Below, piece after piece: positions 7,132-14,136 of a DNA stretch of 64,000 bases. Positions within the stretch are counted from its first letter, which is position 1; every line of letters starts with the position of its first letter. The notes below the pieces were generated by a model. It saw only the letters and a list, made by a program, of their open reading frames with translations, had not been told where the DNA came from and made no database searches. Source of the DNA: Arsukibacterium indicum (GTDB lineage Bacteria; Pseudomonadota; Gammaproteobacteria; Enterobacterales; Alteromonadaceae); NCBI RefSeq assembly GCF_019100565.1, contig NZ_JAHRID010000008.1, positions 62,001 to 126,000 on the forward strand, given 5' to 3'. Both the position numbers and the translations under genes were made by a program.

Positions 7132-8397
7132 TTGGGTTTAAGTGACTATCATCGTGACGAGCTGCGCCATATTCTGGCCAACAAACGCCTGACCCCATTG
7201 TTTCAGCCCATAGTGCGGCTGAGTGATGGTCAGAATCTGGGCTTTGAAGCCTTGATCCGCGGGCCGTCGAACAGTGCCCTGCACTCGCCGGGCAACTTAT
7301 TTAAAACCGCCATTAGTTATAACCTGCTGGAGCCGCTGGAGCTGCTGTGTCGCGAGCTTAGCATTAATGCTTTTGCCAAAGCCGGCGCTGCTGGTCTGCT
7401 GTTTTTAAATGTAAACCCGCTACTGCTGTTAACCTCTGATCACCCGTCCGGCCTGACTAAAAAAATGATTGAAGCGGCCGGCCTGGCGCCGGAGCAAATT
7501 GTTATTGAGCTGTCAGAACAGTTTCAGGTAGAAGACACCGACCTGTTTATTAATGCGGTAAAGCATTATCGCGAGTTTGGCTTTAAAATTGCCATTGATG
7601 ATTTAGGCAGTGGCTTTTCCGGCCTCAGGCTCTGGTCAGAATTACGGCCGGATATTGTGAAAATAGACCGCTATTTTATCGACCAGCTGCACCAGGACCC
7701 GATTAAAAAAGCCTTTGTAAAAAACATTATTGAAATAGCCAAAGATACCGGCTCCAGCATTATTGCTGAGGGTATTGAAACCAGCGAAGAGCTGCAAATG
7801 TGCCGGGAGCTGGGCGCCGAATATGGCCAGGGTTATTTGCTGGGACGGCCGCAAGCCGATTTTCAGGACAGCCCCACTGCGCTGGCACCGCTGCTGGCCC
7901 AAAGCCCGGTAAAACTGAACCAGGCGCTGGACCCGGTAATTATTGCTATTGCGCCGGTGCTGCTGACAACCCCGGCAGCCGACGTAGCCGAGTTATTTAC
8001 CGCCGATAAAAGCCTGGCTTGCATTGCCGTGGTGGACGACCAGCAGCGGCCGGTTGGTGTGGTCAGCCGCAGTGTGCTGAATGAAAAATTCTCCCATACC
8101 TTTGGCCGGGCGCTGTATCAGCGTAAACCGGTAAGCTACTGCATGGAAAAAGCCCCGCTGGTGGTCGAAAAAAGTATGTCGATAGACGATGTCAGCAGTC
8201 TGATCAGTGATGATGCCGACGACGCCAGCCTGTATTTTCTGGTAACCGACAACGGCCGTTATTATGGCCTGGGTTCGGTGCGCAAAGTGCTGAAGCAAAT
8301 AAGTGAAAATAAAGTGTTTTTTGCCCGCTACACCAATCCGCTAACCCTGCTGCCGGGCAATGTACCGCTGAACCTGCATATCGATAACCTGCTGTAA
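7132..8397 (+). CDS. EAL-domain cyclic-di-GMP phosphodiesterase with C-terminal CBS pair
   Basis: The 421-aa protein starts at TTG 7132; no better start is visible. Residues about 20-255 form an EAL domain with the catalytic set intact: EAL 39-41, Asn93 (NVN), Glu126, Asp156-Asp157 (IDDLGSGFSG), Lys177 (VKIDR), Glu213 (AEGIE) and GQGYLLGRP around 232-240. It should hydrolyse c-di-GMP to pGpG. Residues about 270-400 look like two CBS modules, which commonly bind adenine nucleotides and could tie turnover to energy state. There are no membrane segments. The 3' end abuts a duplicated fragment of the toxin gene: the stop codon lies at the edge of the homology, so the last few codons may have been changed by that insertion. 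Confidence 0.87.
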   Translation: MGLSDYHRDELRHILANKRLTPLFQPIVRLSDGQNLGFEALIRGPSNSALHSPGNLFKTAISYNLLEPLELLCRELSINAFAKAGAAGLLFLNVNPLLLLTSDHPSGLTKKMIEAAGLAPEQIVIELSEQFQVEDTDLFINAVKHYREFGFKIAIDDLGSGFSGLRLWSELRPDIVKIDRYFIDQLHQDPIKKAFVKNIIEIAKDTGSSIIAEGIETSEELQMCRELGAEYGQGYLLGRPQADFQDSPTALAPLLAQSPVKLNQALDPVIIAIAPVLLTTPAADVAELFTADKSLACIAVVDDQQRPVGVVSRSVLNEKFSHTFGRALYQRKPVSYCMEKAPLVVEKSMSIDDVSSLISDDADDASLYFLVTDNGRYYGLGSVRKVLKQISENKVFFARYTNPLTLLPGNVPLNLHIDNLL

Positions 8398-8562
8398 CAG
8401 TTCGGTAATTAACTGCTGGCTGTCGATACCGGACAAATCAGTAGCCCAGGGTTTGGCGTAGCGGTATAAGTCGCGCAGAATGCTGTCGCGCTGCCAGGCA
8501 GGCTCGATATCCTGCAGAAAATAGCGGCCGTAAACGTTATCGTTAATGGCGCTGATGGCCAT
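8389..8562 (-). pseudogene. Displaced fragment of the toxin gene N-terminal module
   Basis: Translated on the minus strand, this stretch matches residues 46-101 of the full toxin (10829-12214). From AISAINDNVYGRYFLQDIEP through QQLITELLQ, 51 of 56 residues are identical by eye, and DNA identity is also high. Homology begins at 8559-8562, just inside an immunity-like gene, and ends around 8389 at the stop codon of the EAL gene. The rest of the toxin is missing. It is best explained as a scar of recombination between toxin cassettes, with the shared module as the homology arm. Confidence 0.85.
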
Positions 8563-8792
8563 AGCTGCAAGTCTTGCTGTGAGTCGAAGTCCTCATCGGT
8601 GAGTTCTTCATATTCTTCAGGTGTAATCAGCTGATTATCAATAGCCTCACGCAACTGCGCTTTTACCAGCATAATATCGTACGGGAACCCATGACCAGAG
8701 ACGACAGCTTCCCGAATCAATTGCGGGTTATAGCACTCAACATGGCAGTATTTTCTTAATACGGTTTTAAGTGGTTCTTTAATTTTAGTCAT
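8409..8792 (-). pseudogene. Immunity-like gene fused out of frame to toxin fragment
   Basis: Residues 1-76 (MTKIKEPLKTVLRKYCHVEC to DEDFDSQQDLQ) read like a small soluble acidic immunity protein. From residue 77 the frame runs through the toxin-module fragment in a different frame from the toxin, giving about 50 residues of nonsense (SAPLTITFTAAIF...). The natural C-terminus therefore seems lost at the junction near 8562. The first 76 residues might still fold, so a truncated product is possible. It is the most distal member of the minus-strand array, 40 bases after the gene at 8833. The fusion is direct from sequence; the immunity role is inferred from position. Confidence 0.6.
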
Positions 8793-8832
8793 TGATACAT
8801 ATTGGTTATGAGATTAGGAGGTAAACTAAAAC

Positions 8833-9171
8833 CTATTCCGGATAAAGGGACTGCAAGCTTGCCCGACATTCCAGTAATCGATTTTTTATCCATACATCTT
8901 CAATTACGTCTGTCTGACATTTTTTATCAAGTAAAAGCTGTTTAACATTCACAAATTGATCAAACTCACCTTGCTGATGAATCTTTTTCATTGATTTCAA
9001 ACAGGCTTCAACGTCTTTAACGTAAATCCATTCGTCATTTGACCAAATGGTGTTTTTAGTTTTATAGGCCTCTGAAATTCTTTTCACGGCTTCACTTTTA
9101 CCGTCAATATAGTCAAGTAGCAGGTCTAATAAATTGGTCTTTGATATTTTCATTGATGTAACCAGGATCAT
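8833..9171 (-). CDS. Probable immunity protein (112 aa)
   Basis: This small helical protein is rich in charged residues: MILVTSMKISKTNLLDLLLD, then YIDGKSEAVKRISEAYKT and IWSNDEWIYVKDVEACLKSM. It has no signal peptide and no family I can name. The frame upstream of its ATG is open and encodes a remnant matching the start of the gene at 9856-10134 (see 9172-9293), so it may be a hybrid assembled by recombination; MKISK (9153) is an alternative start. It sits in the minus-strand array downstream of the modular toxin. That arrangement and size fit an immunity protein for a toxin no longer encoded here. Function is inferred from context alone. Confidence 0.55.
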   Translation of the reverse strand: MILVTSMKISKTNLLDLLLDYIDGKSEAVKRISEAYKTKNTIWSNDEWIYVKDVEACLKSMKKIHQQGEFDQFVNVKQLLLDKKCQTDVIEDVWIKNRLLECRASLQSLYPE

Positions 9172-9293
9172 ACTAAGCTGTACCTCGGGCGAAACGTGCT
9201 GCGGCGTGTTGTTATCAATCGTGGCGATTTTTTTTATTAGTCGCTAGCTTCAGGGCATCATATTTCATAACTTGTTAAGAGTATGCTTTAGGA
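9172..9293 (-). pseudogene. Remnant of a second copy of the 9856-10134 gene start
   Basis: The sequence from about 9187 to 9293 aligns with 10053-10160, the 5' end and upstream region of the 9856-10134 gene. A copy of its start (MKYDALKLATNKK from the ATG at 9268) is frameshifted at a run of eight A residues on the minus strand and stops at 9215. In the other frame the text resumes as IDNNTPQHVSPEV, against IDCNAPQHVSPDV in the intact gene. It then runs into the 8833 gene. This is a degenerate duplicated gene start. Confidence 0.75.
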
Positions 9294-9313
9294 GCTGAAT
9301 ACAGGACCGGTTA

Positions 9314-9796
9314 TTAAGTGATACCCAACTGACTCAGCAAGGGTAATAGCACGCTTTCCACCCGCTCATCAGTTATCTGAAATTCTTGTGGACGGGACGC
9401 CATAATATGCGATTTGCGGCTTTTATTTACAATTTTAAAGCCAGGTTTGGCGTAGTCACCCGCGTTCATACTGCGGCCCAGTAAAATCTCTTCACCGCTA
9501 AAAGTGGCCGCAACACTATGCTGATCTTTGGGTAAGCCGCCTGCCGATGGTTGACGCCAGAATCCGTTAATAATTGTGTCCTTCAGCCAGGGCAATGCAG
9601 TAAGGGGCAGTTCAAGCTGATTTTCCGTATCGTACAGTTTACCCTTGCTAATACGGTAAATAATCAGCAGTTTATCGCCAGTAAAATACTGAACAAGTTT
9701 ATTAGCAGCGTCATCCAGCTGCTCGTCCGCTAGATGGCGATATGAAGTTCTTGCGGCAACCGTGTTTAGAAGAGTAATCTCATTCATAGTTTGCAT
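9314..9796 (-). CDS. Probable immunity protein, paralogue of 10293-10826
   Basis: This 160-aa soluble protein shares a recognisable pattern with the immunity gene next to the toxin. LPLTALPWLKDTIINGFWRQ then GGLPKDQ matches APLEVLPWFIEKLNFFRKMP then GGLPHGK. GRSMNAGDYAKPGFKIVNKS matches RLVDAGNQRGDGGYQINNLS. They are therefore distant members of one family that I cannot name. Two ATGs are close together (9796 and 9787). There is no signal peptide, so it acts in the cytoplasm. Its place in the array suggests that it protects against a related toxin variant. Homology to the neighbour is seen directly; the immunity function is inference. Confidence 0.65.
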   Translation of the reverse strand: MQTMNEITLLNTVAARTSYRHLADEQLDDAANKLVQYFTGDKLLIIYRISKGKLYDTENQLELPLTALPWLKDTIINGFWRQPSAGGLPKDQHSVAATFSGEEILLGRSMNAGDYAKPGFKIVNKSRKSHIMASRPQEFQITDERVESVLLPLLSQLGIT

Positions 9797-9855
9797 TATT
9801 TCCCGGTAAGCCGGATGGCTTTAATTGTGTTACGGGACTCCAGCATTCTCAGCGT

Positions 9856-10134
9856 CTACGGCTTAAGCAGGTTCCGGGTGACTTCATCTATCAGGTTTTG
9901 CAGTACCATTTGCTCCGGGCTGGCAAGTTCTCGTGACGCCAGAACGGCATAGGTAAATTTCGTTCCCGACGATAGCTCGGTAGATGGATTCTTGCCAGCT
10001 GCGGCATTATCACGAATAAATACCATCTGGTTCCTAGTCGATATCAATACATCGGGCGAAACGTGCTGAGGCGCGTTGCAATCAATAGCGGCGATTACTT
10101 TATCTGCCGCCTGCTTCAAGGAGTTATAGTCCAT
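9856..10134 (-). CDS. Probable immunity protein (92 aa)
   Basis: The preferred start is the ATG at 10134 (MDYNSLKQAADKVIAAIDCN), because the same start region is duplicated at 9268. The frame is open further up to 10230, but the added residues (Cys- and Pro-rich) look non-coding. The 92-aa product contains APQHVSPDVLISTRNQMVFI and ends LIDEVTRNLLKP. It is helical and soluble, without a signal peptide or known motif. It lies in the minus-strand array between two paralogous immunity-like genes. A broken copy at 9172-9293 shows that this gene has been duplicated and recombined. It is probably an orphan immunity gene. Confidence 0.55.
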   Translation of the reverse strand: MDYNSLKQAADKVIAAIDCNAPQHVSPDVLISTRNQMVFIRDNAAAGKNPSTELSSGTKFTYAVLASRELASPEQMVLQNLIDEVTRNLLKP

Positions 10135-10198
10135 AACTTGTTCAGAGTGCGCTGTAGGTGGTTTACCAATAAGGTAGGCTGATGTACTGACGAAACAG

Positions 10199-10245
10199 CA
10201 GCATGGATGCTGTGCAGGCTGAAGGGGCACAAGGATGTGATCCTT
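10199..10245. repeat. Pair of small hairpins, one with TGGA loop
   Basis: CAGCA-TGGA-TGCTG (10199-10212) and AAGGAT-GTG-ATCCTT (10231-10245) are two perfect hairpins between array genes. The first has the same CATGGATG centre as the hairpins at 968-1015. They could be a shorter member of that repeat type or an attenuator/RNA-stability element in the array transcript. Confidence 0.45.
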
Positions 10246-10292
10246 GAAGCCGGTGAAGTCGGTATTTCTGCCTGCCTGATATGTAATGAGTT

Positions 10293-10826
10293 TTAAAGCG
10301 CATTCTGCTGATATTTGTCTGCAAGGGTATGCCAGGTGTCTAACAAACCACCTTCAAATAGCAAGCTATCTGAGAACGAAATTTGCTGAAAAGTACTTGG
10401 CACTTTGCGATCTTCCCGGGAGAGGTTATTGATCTGGTAGCCGCCGTCACCACGTTGATTACCAGCATCGACTAATCTACAAATCGCCAACTGTTCTTTT
10501 GCTACTGGCTCCTCGTTTGTCATAATTTTGCCATGGGGTAAGCCGCCTTCATGTGGCATTTTCCTAAAAAAATTCAGCTTCTCGATAAACCATGGTAGTA
10601 CTTCTAACGGAGCGTCAAATTGAGACGTAATTTGAAATTCTGGGCCGTCTTTGGGTTTTATAATTCTGTGACGGCAAATAGATAAATACGTATCTTGTTT
10701 GAAGAAAGAATAATAACGTCCTGGATAGTTCAGATGATCTTCAACCTTAGCAATTAGTTTGATTCCGGCAGGAGGGTCTGTAGGATCAGTTATAGTCTTA
10801 GTACTTTGTAAAAACAGCTGGTTCAT
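10293..10826 (-). CDS. Probable cognate immunity protein for the adjacent toxin
   Basis: This 177-aa protein starts two bases after the toxin stop codon. Its ribosome site (AAAGGA) lies inside the toxin's last codons, so translation is tightly coupled. It has no signal peptide. A motif region APLEVLPWFIEKLNFFRKMP with GGLPHGK, and later DAGNQRGDGGYQINNL, is shared with the gene at 9314-9796. In polymorphic toxin loci the gene immediately after the toxin is usually the cognate immunity gene, which is the basis of the call. I cannot assign a named immunity family. Existence as a gene is very likely; function is inferred. Confidence 0.7.
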   Translation of the reverse strand: MNQLFLQSTKTITDPTDPPAGIKLIAKVEDHLNYPGRYYSFFKQDTYLSICRHRIIKPKDGPEFQITSQFDAPLEVLPWFIEKLNFFRKMPHEGGLPHGKIMTNEEPVAKEQLAICRLVDAGNQRGDGGYQINNLSREDRKVPSTFQQISFSDSLLFEGGLLDTWHTLADKYQQNAL

Positions 10827-10828
10827 GA

Positions 10829-12214
10829 TTATCCTTTAATCGGCGTCAGTTTAGGATTAACAACAATAGCATCGCCATATTTGTCTATGGAGATCATCCT
10901 CCGTTCAAAGTTAACTGTCTCAACAACGCCATACTGTTGTTTACCGCCCAGTAAATTTTTGGTGAGGCCATTTCCAAGATAGTGCTGGTTGTTACCCAAC
11001 GTTTTGTGCATGTCCGTTCTTTTTTTAAGTAGTGCCAACTCATCCTCAGGCATATTCTGCTCAGTAAAGTAATCATAAGCACCATCAATATCAGCTGGAG
11101 ATTCCATAAACGGAGAGTTACAAGCTTCTTCATACTTCTTTGCGTAGTATTGCTGGTTTTCATCAGACAACAATAAATCAATTTCTTCATCAGTGAACTT
11201 GCTACTAAGCTCTTCTTTACAAAACTGATTTAATCCTTCAAACGATGCCACGACACATTTGGTATCAGCTATTTGGTAAGCTTTTTCAGTATCGATAATT
11301 GCTAATGCGTACTCTGTGTTTGGATCATACTCAATACCAATCATTTTGCAGATGAGTTCAGGGTCTGAATCTGCCGCTTCCATTTGGTCAAAGGTTGTAG
11401 ACCAATATTTTGCTCCTTTGCCTGTATTGCCCTCCATTGCAGCGCCTAAAGAATTGTATTTTAAATTGCTGGCCGCCATAAATCTGACATGGAAACTCTC
11501 GTTGGCAACTTCACCGGCTTCTGCCATAGCCAACAACTCGGCATCTGAATACTTGGGCTGATAACCACTTTGTTCAATTTGTTTACGCCGCTCTGCCAGA
11601 ATTTGCTGAGCATGTTCAAGGCTTTCTGGTATTACCTTTTTAGACGGTGCCGCTTTGGCGGTTGGTGTGCTGTTTGCCTCATGCCCCGCGGTTTTGGCGG
11701 CTACCGGCTGAGTTGTAGTGGTAGCGCCGCCTTTGGGTTTGCTGGCTTTGCTGCCAGAGCCAGAAGGGCTAGCGGAGTTTGCGGCAGCTGCACTATTGCC
11801 GGGCATGGCGGTGCTACCCGCCGGGGTGTAGGTATTGCCGCCGATGGGCTCGGGTGGGGAGGCCCAGCCGTCGGTCAGCTGCCATACCCGCAGCTCGTCC
11901 TGCTGAAATAGCTGCAACAGCTCGGTAATTAATTGTTGGTTGTCGATGCCGGATAAGTCACTGACCCAGGGTTTGGCGTAGCGGTACAATTCGCGCAGAA
12001 TGCTGTCGCGCTGCCAGACAGGCTCGATATCCTGCAGAAAATAGCGGCCGTAAACGTTATCGTTAATGGCGCTGATAGCAAAAGTGCTGGCCATATCGGT
12101 ATAACAGAGCCGGTTTTTACTGACAAAAAAGATCTCGCCCCATTTGCCATAAAACAGCTGGCCGTCGAATAACAGGGGTGTTAACTCCGCCGGGATTTCC
12201 GTTTCCGTGATCAT
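10829..12214 (-). CDS. Modular toxin (polymorphic toxin / secreted effector type), unknown toxin domain
   Basis: The 461-aa protein has three regions. Residues 1-125 form an N-terminal module (LFYGKWGEIFF, then YGRYFLQDIEPVWQRDSILR) whose duplicated fragment lies at 8389-8562. Residues about 126-195 form a low-complexity Ala/Ser/Pro/Thr linker. Residues 195-461 form a soluble C-terminal domain (FHVRFMAASNLKYNSLG, KYWSTTFDQMEAADSDPE, EYALAIIDTEKAY). There is no signal peptide, PAAR or Rhs repeat. The constant module, linker, variable C-terminus, coupled downstream gene and orphan immunity-like genes are typical of toxins exchanged by recombination, perhaps through type VI secretion. I do not recognise the toxin domain. 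The Arg, the STT stretch and later Glu residues allow an ADP-ribosyltransferase fold as a guess only. Confidence 0.68.
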   Translation of the reverse strand: MITETEIPAELTPLLFDGQLFYGKWGEIFFVSKNRLCYTDMASTFAISAINDNVYGRYFLQDIEPVWQRDSILRELYRYAKPWVSDLSGIDNQQLITELLQLFQQDELRVWQLTDGWASPPEPIGGNTYTPAGSTAMPGNSAAAANSASPSGSGSKASKPKGGATTTTQPVAAKTAGHEANSTPTAKAAPSKKVIPESLEHAQQILAERRKQIEQSGYQPKYSDAELLAMAEAGEVANESFHVRFMAASNLKYNSLGAAMEGNTGKGAKYWSTTFDQMEAADSDPELICKMIGIEYDPNTEYALAIIDTEKAYQIADTKCVVASFEGLNQFCKEELSSKFTDEEIDLLLSDENQQYYAKKYEEACNSPFMESPADIDGAYDYFTEQNMPEDELALLKKRTDMHKTLGNNQHYLGNGLTKNLLGGKQQYGVVETVNFERRMISIDKYGDAIVVNPKLTPIKG

Positions 12215-12263
12215 TGCCGCATCCGTTACTGTAGATATTAACGTTTAATTAATTATTGGTAGC

Positions 12264-12292
12264 ATTTTGTTTTCTTATTGACAGCTTGTCAA
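12264..12292 (-). promoter_or_regulatory. Putative promoter of toxin locus with overlapping palindrome
   Basis: On the minus strand a consensus -35 TTGACA (12292-12287) is followed after 17 bases by CAAAAT (12269-12264), about 50 bases before the toxin start. The -35 hexamer is one arm of a perfect palindrome TTGACA-GCT-TGTCAA (12278-12292, read on the plus strand), which could be a repressor site. Confidence 0.45.
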
Positions 12293-12317
12293 TGCCAGAT
12301 GGGCTTTTAGCAAGGAT

Positions 12318-12340
12318 AAAAAAGGCCGGCAATTGCCGGC
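12318..12340 (-). terminator. Terminator of the DUF3083 gene
   Basis: The self-complementary GCCGGC-AATT-GCCGGC (12325-12340), read on the minus strand, is followed by CTTTTTT (12318-12324). It lies 41 bases past the stop of the minus-strand gene at 12381. Confidence 0.75.
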
Positions 12341-12380
12341 ACCTAGACGAGTATAAACGGGTACAGACGGGTAGCAGATA

Positions 12381-13445
12381 TCAGCCGTTGTAACTAATGT
12401 GTTGATGAAAGCGGACGGTTAAATCCTGTTTCTCCGGGTTAACGGCCAGTTTGTCGGCAAAGCTGCGCAGGGCAGTCTCAACCTGATTCATAAAGCGACC
12501 ATAGCCGGTTTCGGTCATATCATCATTACCGGCAACGATAATAATATGGATGGCTTCCACCAGGTTATCGCCCTGCCAGTCACTGATAAACTGCGCGCTG
12601 TTATTGGCCGGGTCAAAGCCCAGTAGCTGCAGCTCGCCGGTGGTTTCCGGTTTATCAAACTTACTGTTGCGTACCAGCGGCGTTAAGCCGTTGCCAATAA
12701 TGGCTACCCGGTTTAAGTCTTTAGCCTGAATGGCGCTTTTCAGCTGCTGCTCAAGCTGTTGATACAGCGGGCTGTAATCCAGACTGTCATTGGCGACATA
12801 CTGCTGCTTCAGTGCCCGGCTAAGTGGCAGAGTAAGGTGCACATAGGTTAAGGCGCTATGCTCTGGTAATTTGAGCTTGCGGGTAGCATAACGGCCGGCA
12901 ATCGCCCGCAGCTTATAGCCGTAACTTTCCCTGTCGCCTTTATTTTTCGCCAGTAAGTCGTAAGACAAATGCTGGTGGTCGCGGATTTTAACTTTCAGGT
13001 TCTGCTCTGGCAGGGTGGCTTGCAATTGCTGCAGCAACTGTAAAACCCGCTGATGGAAGTCTGCCGCATTGGCCCGGATGTCAGTACCGGTTGCCAGGAA
13101 TAACAACCGGATTTTCCGGGCCTGATAGCCTGGCTGGCTGAACAGGTTTTGCGCCTCGTGGTAAGCCGGATTATAGAAAAACAGAATTTGTTCAGTAGTC
13201 TGAAATACATGGGCTTCGGTGTGAAACCGCACCACCGGCAGTTTATCAGTGGCAATTAAATGCACGTTATGCAGGTTCAGACTGTCGGCCAGACCAAACA
13301 GCTGCTGACTAAGTTGCTGATAGCACGCCTGCTCGCTGCTAAAATGCTGGTAAAGTGCCTCGGTGGCTTTAATTTCTGCCAGGATGTACTGGTTAGATTT
13401 CGCGCTGGCCGGAAGATACACTTTATGTTGGGTGCTGATAGGCAT
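12381..13445 (-). CDS. DUF3083-like conserved protein
   Basis: This 354-aa soluble protein begins MPISTQHKVYLPASAKSNQY and has no signal peptide. The opening and length match, as far as I recall, the DUF3083 family of Shewanella and relatives, whose function is unknown. Internal landmarks are LLFLATGTDIRANAADFHQR (about 113-132) and AIHIIIVAGNDDMTETGYGR (about 300-319). A terminator follows (12318-12340). A perfect hairpin upstream (13498-13519) separates it from tspO, so it is probably a single-gene unit. I see no catalytic motif. Family assignment rests on memory of the N-terminal sequence. Confidence 0.65.
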   Translation of the reverse strand: MPISTQHKVYLPASAKSNQYILAEIKATEALYQHFSSEQACYQQLSQQLFGLADSLNLHNVHLIATDKLPVVRFHTEAHVFQTTEQILFFYNPAYHEAQNLFSQPGYQARKIRLLFLATGTDIRANAADFHQRVLQLLQQLQATLPEQNLKVKIRDHQHLSYDLLAKNKGDRESYGYKLRAIAGRYATRKLKLPEHSALTYVHLTLPLSRALKQQYVANDSLDYSPLYQQLEQQLKSAIQAKDLNRVAIIGNGLTPLVRNSKFDKPETTGELQLLGFDPANNSAQFISDWQGDNLVEAIHIIIVAGNDDMTETGYGRFMNQVETALRSFADKLAVNPEKQDLTVRFHQHISYNG

Positions 13446-13497
13446 GGAAACTCCTGTATTGTCTGCGACGGGCGCATTATACCCTGATGCACGCTTT

Positions 13498-13519
13498 TTA
13501 GCCGCTGTTTAGCGGCTAA
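13498..13519. terminator. Hairpin between DUF3083 and tspO genes
   Basis: TTAGCCGCT-GTTT-AGCGGCTAA is a perfect 9-bp stem (13498-13506 with 13511-13519). The nearest T-rich run (13529-13534) is on the plus strand. Both flanking genes are on the minus strand, so it may lie in the leader of the DUF3083 gene or in the trailer of the TspO gene. Role uncertain. Confidence 0.4.
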
Positions 13520-13586
13520 TTAACCCGATTTTTTGCAATTTTTTTGCCGCAAATCAATGTCCGGCCGCAACAAGCTCCGGCCGGCA

Positions 13587-14075
13587 CTACAACACGCCGG
13601 GATTAAGCTGCCAGATACTAAAGTTAAGTACAGCGGCAAAGCTGACCCACAAAATATAGGGGATCATCAGTAAGCCCGCCCGCTTTTTATGACGCCAGAA
13701 TAGCAGCGACGTGATAATAATCAGCGGCAGCAACAGCATAATATTAACAAAGGCCAGCGCACCCTGATACCAGGCAAAAAACAACCAGCTCCATAATGCA
13801 TTCACCGCCAACTGGACGAAATACAGCCCCAGCGCCAGTCTGGTTTGCTGGCCAGTGCGCCAGACCAGCCAGGCGGCTACGGCCATCAGGGTATAAAGTG
13901 CGGTCCAGACCGGGCCAAATAGCCAGGCTGGTGGCGCGAAAGCCGGTAATTGCAGTTCAGTATAAAAGCTGGCTGCGTTAATGGAGCCCAGCGCGCCGAT
14001 AGCAGCGGCCAGATAAGTGAGTGCCAGTAAGGTCAGCAGCATCAGCGCCTGGCGTAACACAATTGTCAGATGCAT
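13587..14075 (-). CDS. tspO: TspO/MBR family membrane protein
   Basis: The 162-aa protein has five predicted membrane helices and the aromatic signature of the tryptophan-rich sensory / peripheral benzodiazepine receptor family. The signature includes PAFAPPAWLFGPVWTALYTL (about 43-62) and NALWSWLFFAWYQ (about 112-124). Length is typical (150-170 aa). TspO proteins sit in the membrane and bind porphyrins or cholesterol; in bacteria they affect tetrapyrrole handling and stress regulation. GGGAGG lies upstream of the ATG at 14075. The upstream neighbour on the same strand is a LysR-type gene 62 bases away, with no evident functional link. Confidence 0.9.
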   Translation of the reverse strand: MHLTIVLRQALMLLTLLALTYLAAAIGALGSINAASFYTELQLPAFAPPAWLFGPVWTALYTLMAVAAWLVWRTGQQTRLALGLYFVQLAVNALWSWLFFAWYQGALAFVNIMLLLPLIIITSLLFWRHKKRAGLLMIPYILWVSFAAVLNFSIWQLNPGVL

Positions 14076-14136
14076 AGTGAATAACCTCCCAAACGATTAT
14101 TGCCAGATGTACGGAGCATATTCAGTTTAGATCATC

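Noticed and set aside
11570-11911. 113-residue plus-strand frame antisense to the toxin linker
   Set aside because: Gly/Arg/Cys-rich composition from the reverse of the Ala/Pro/Thr linker; a typical low-complexity shadow.
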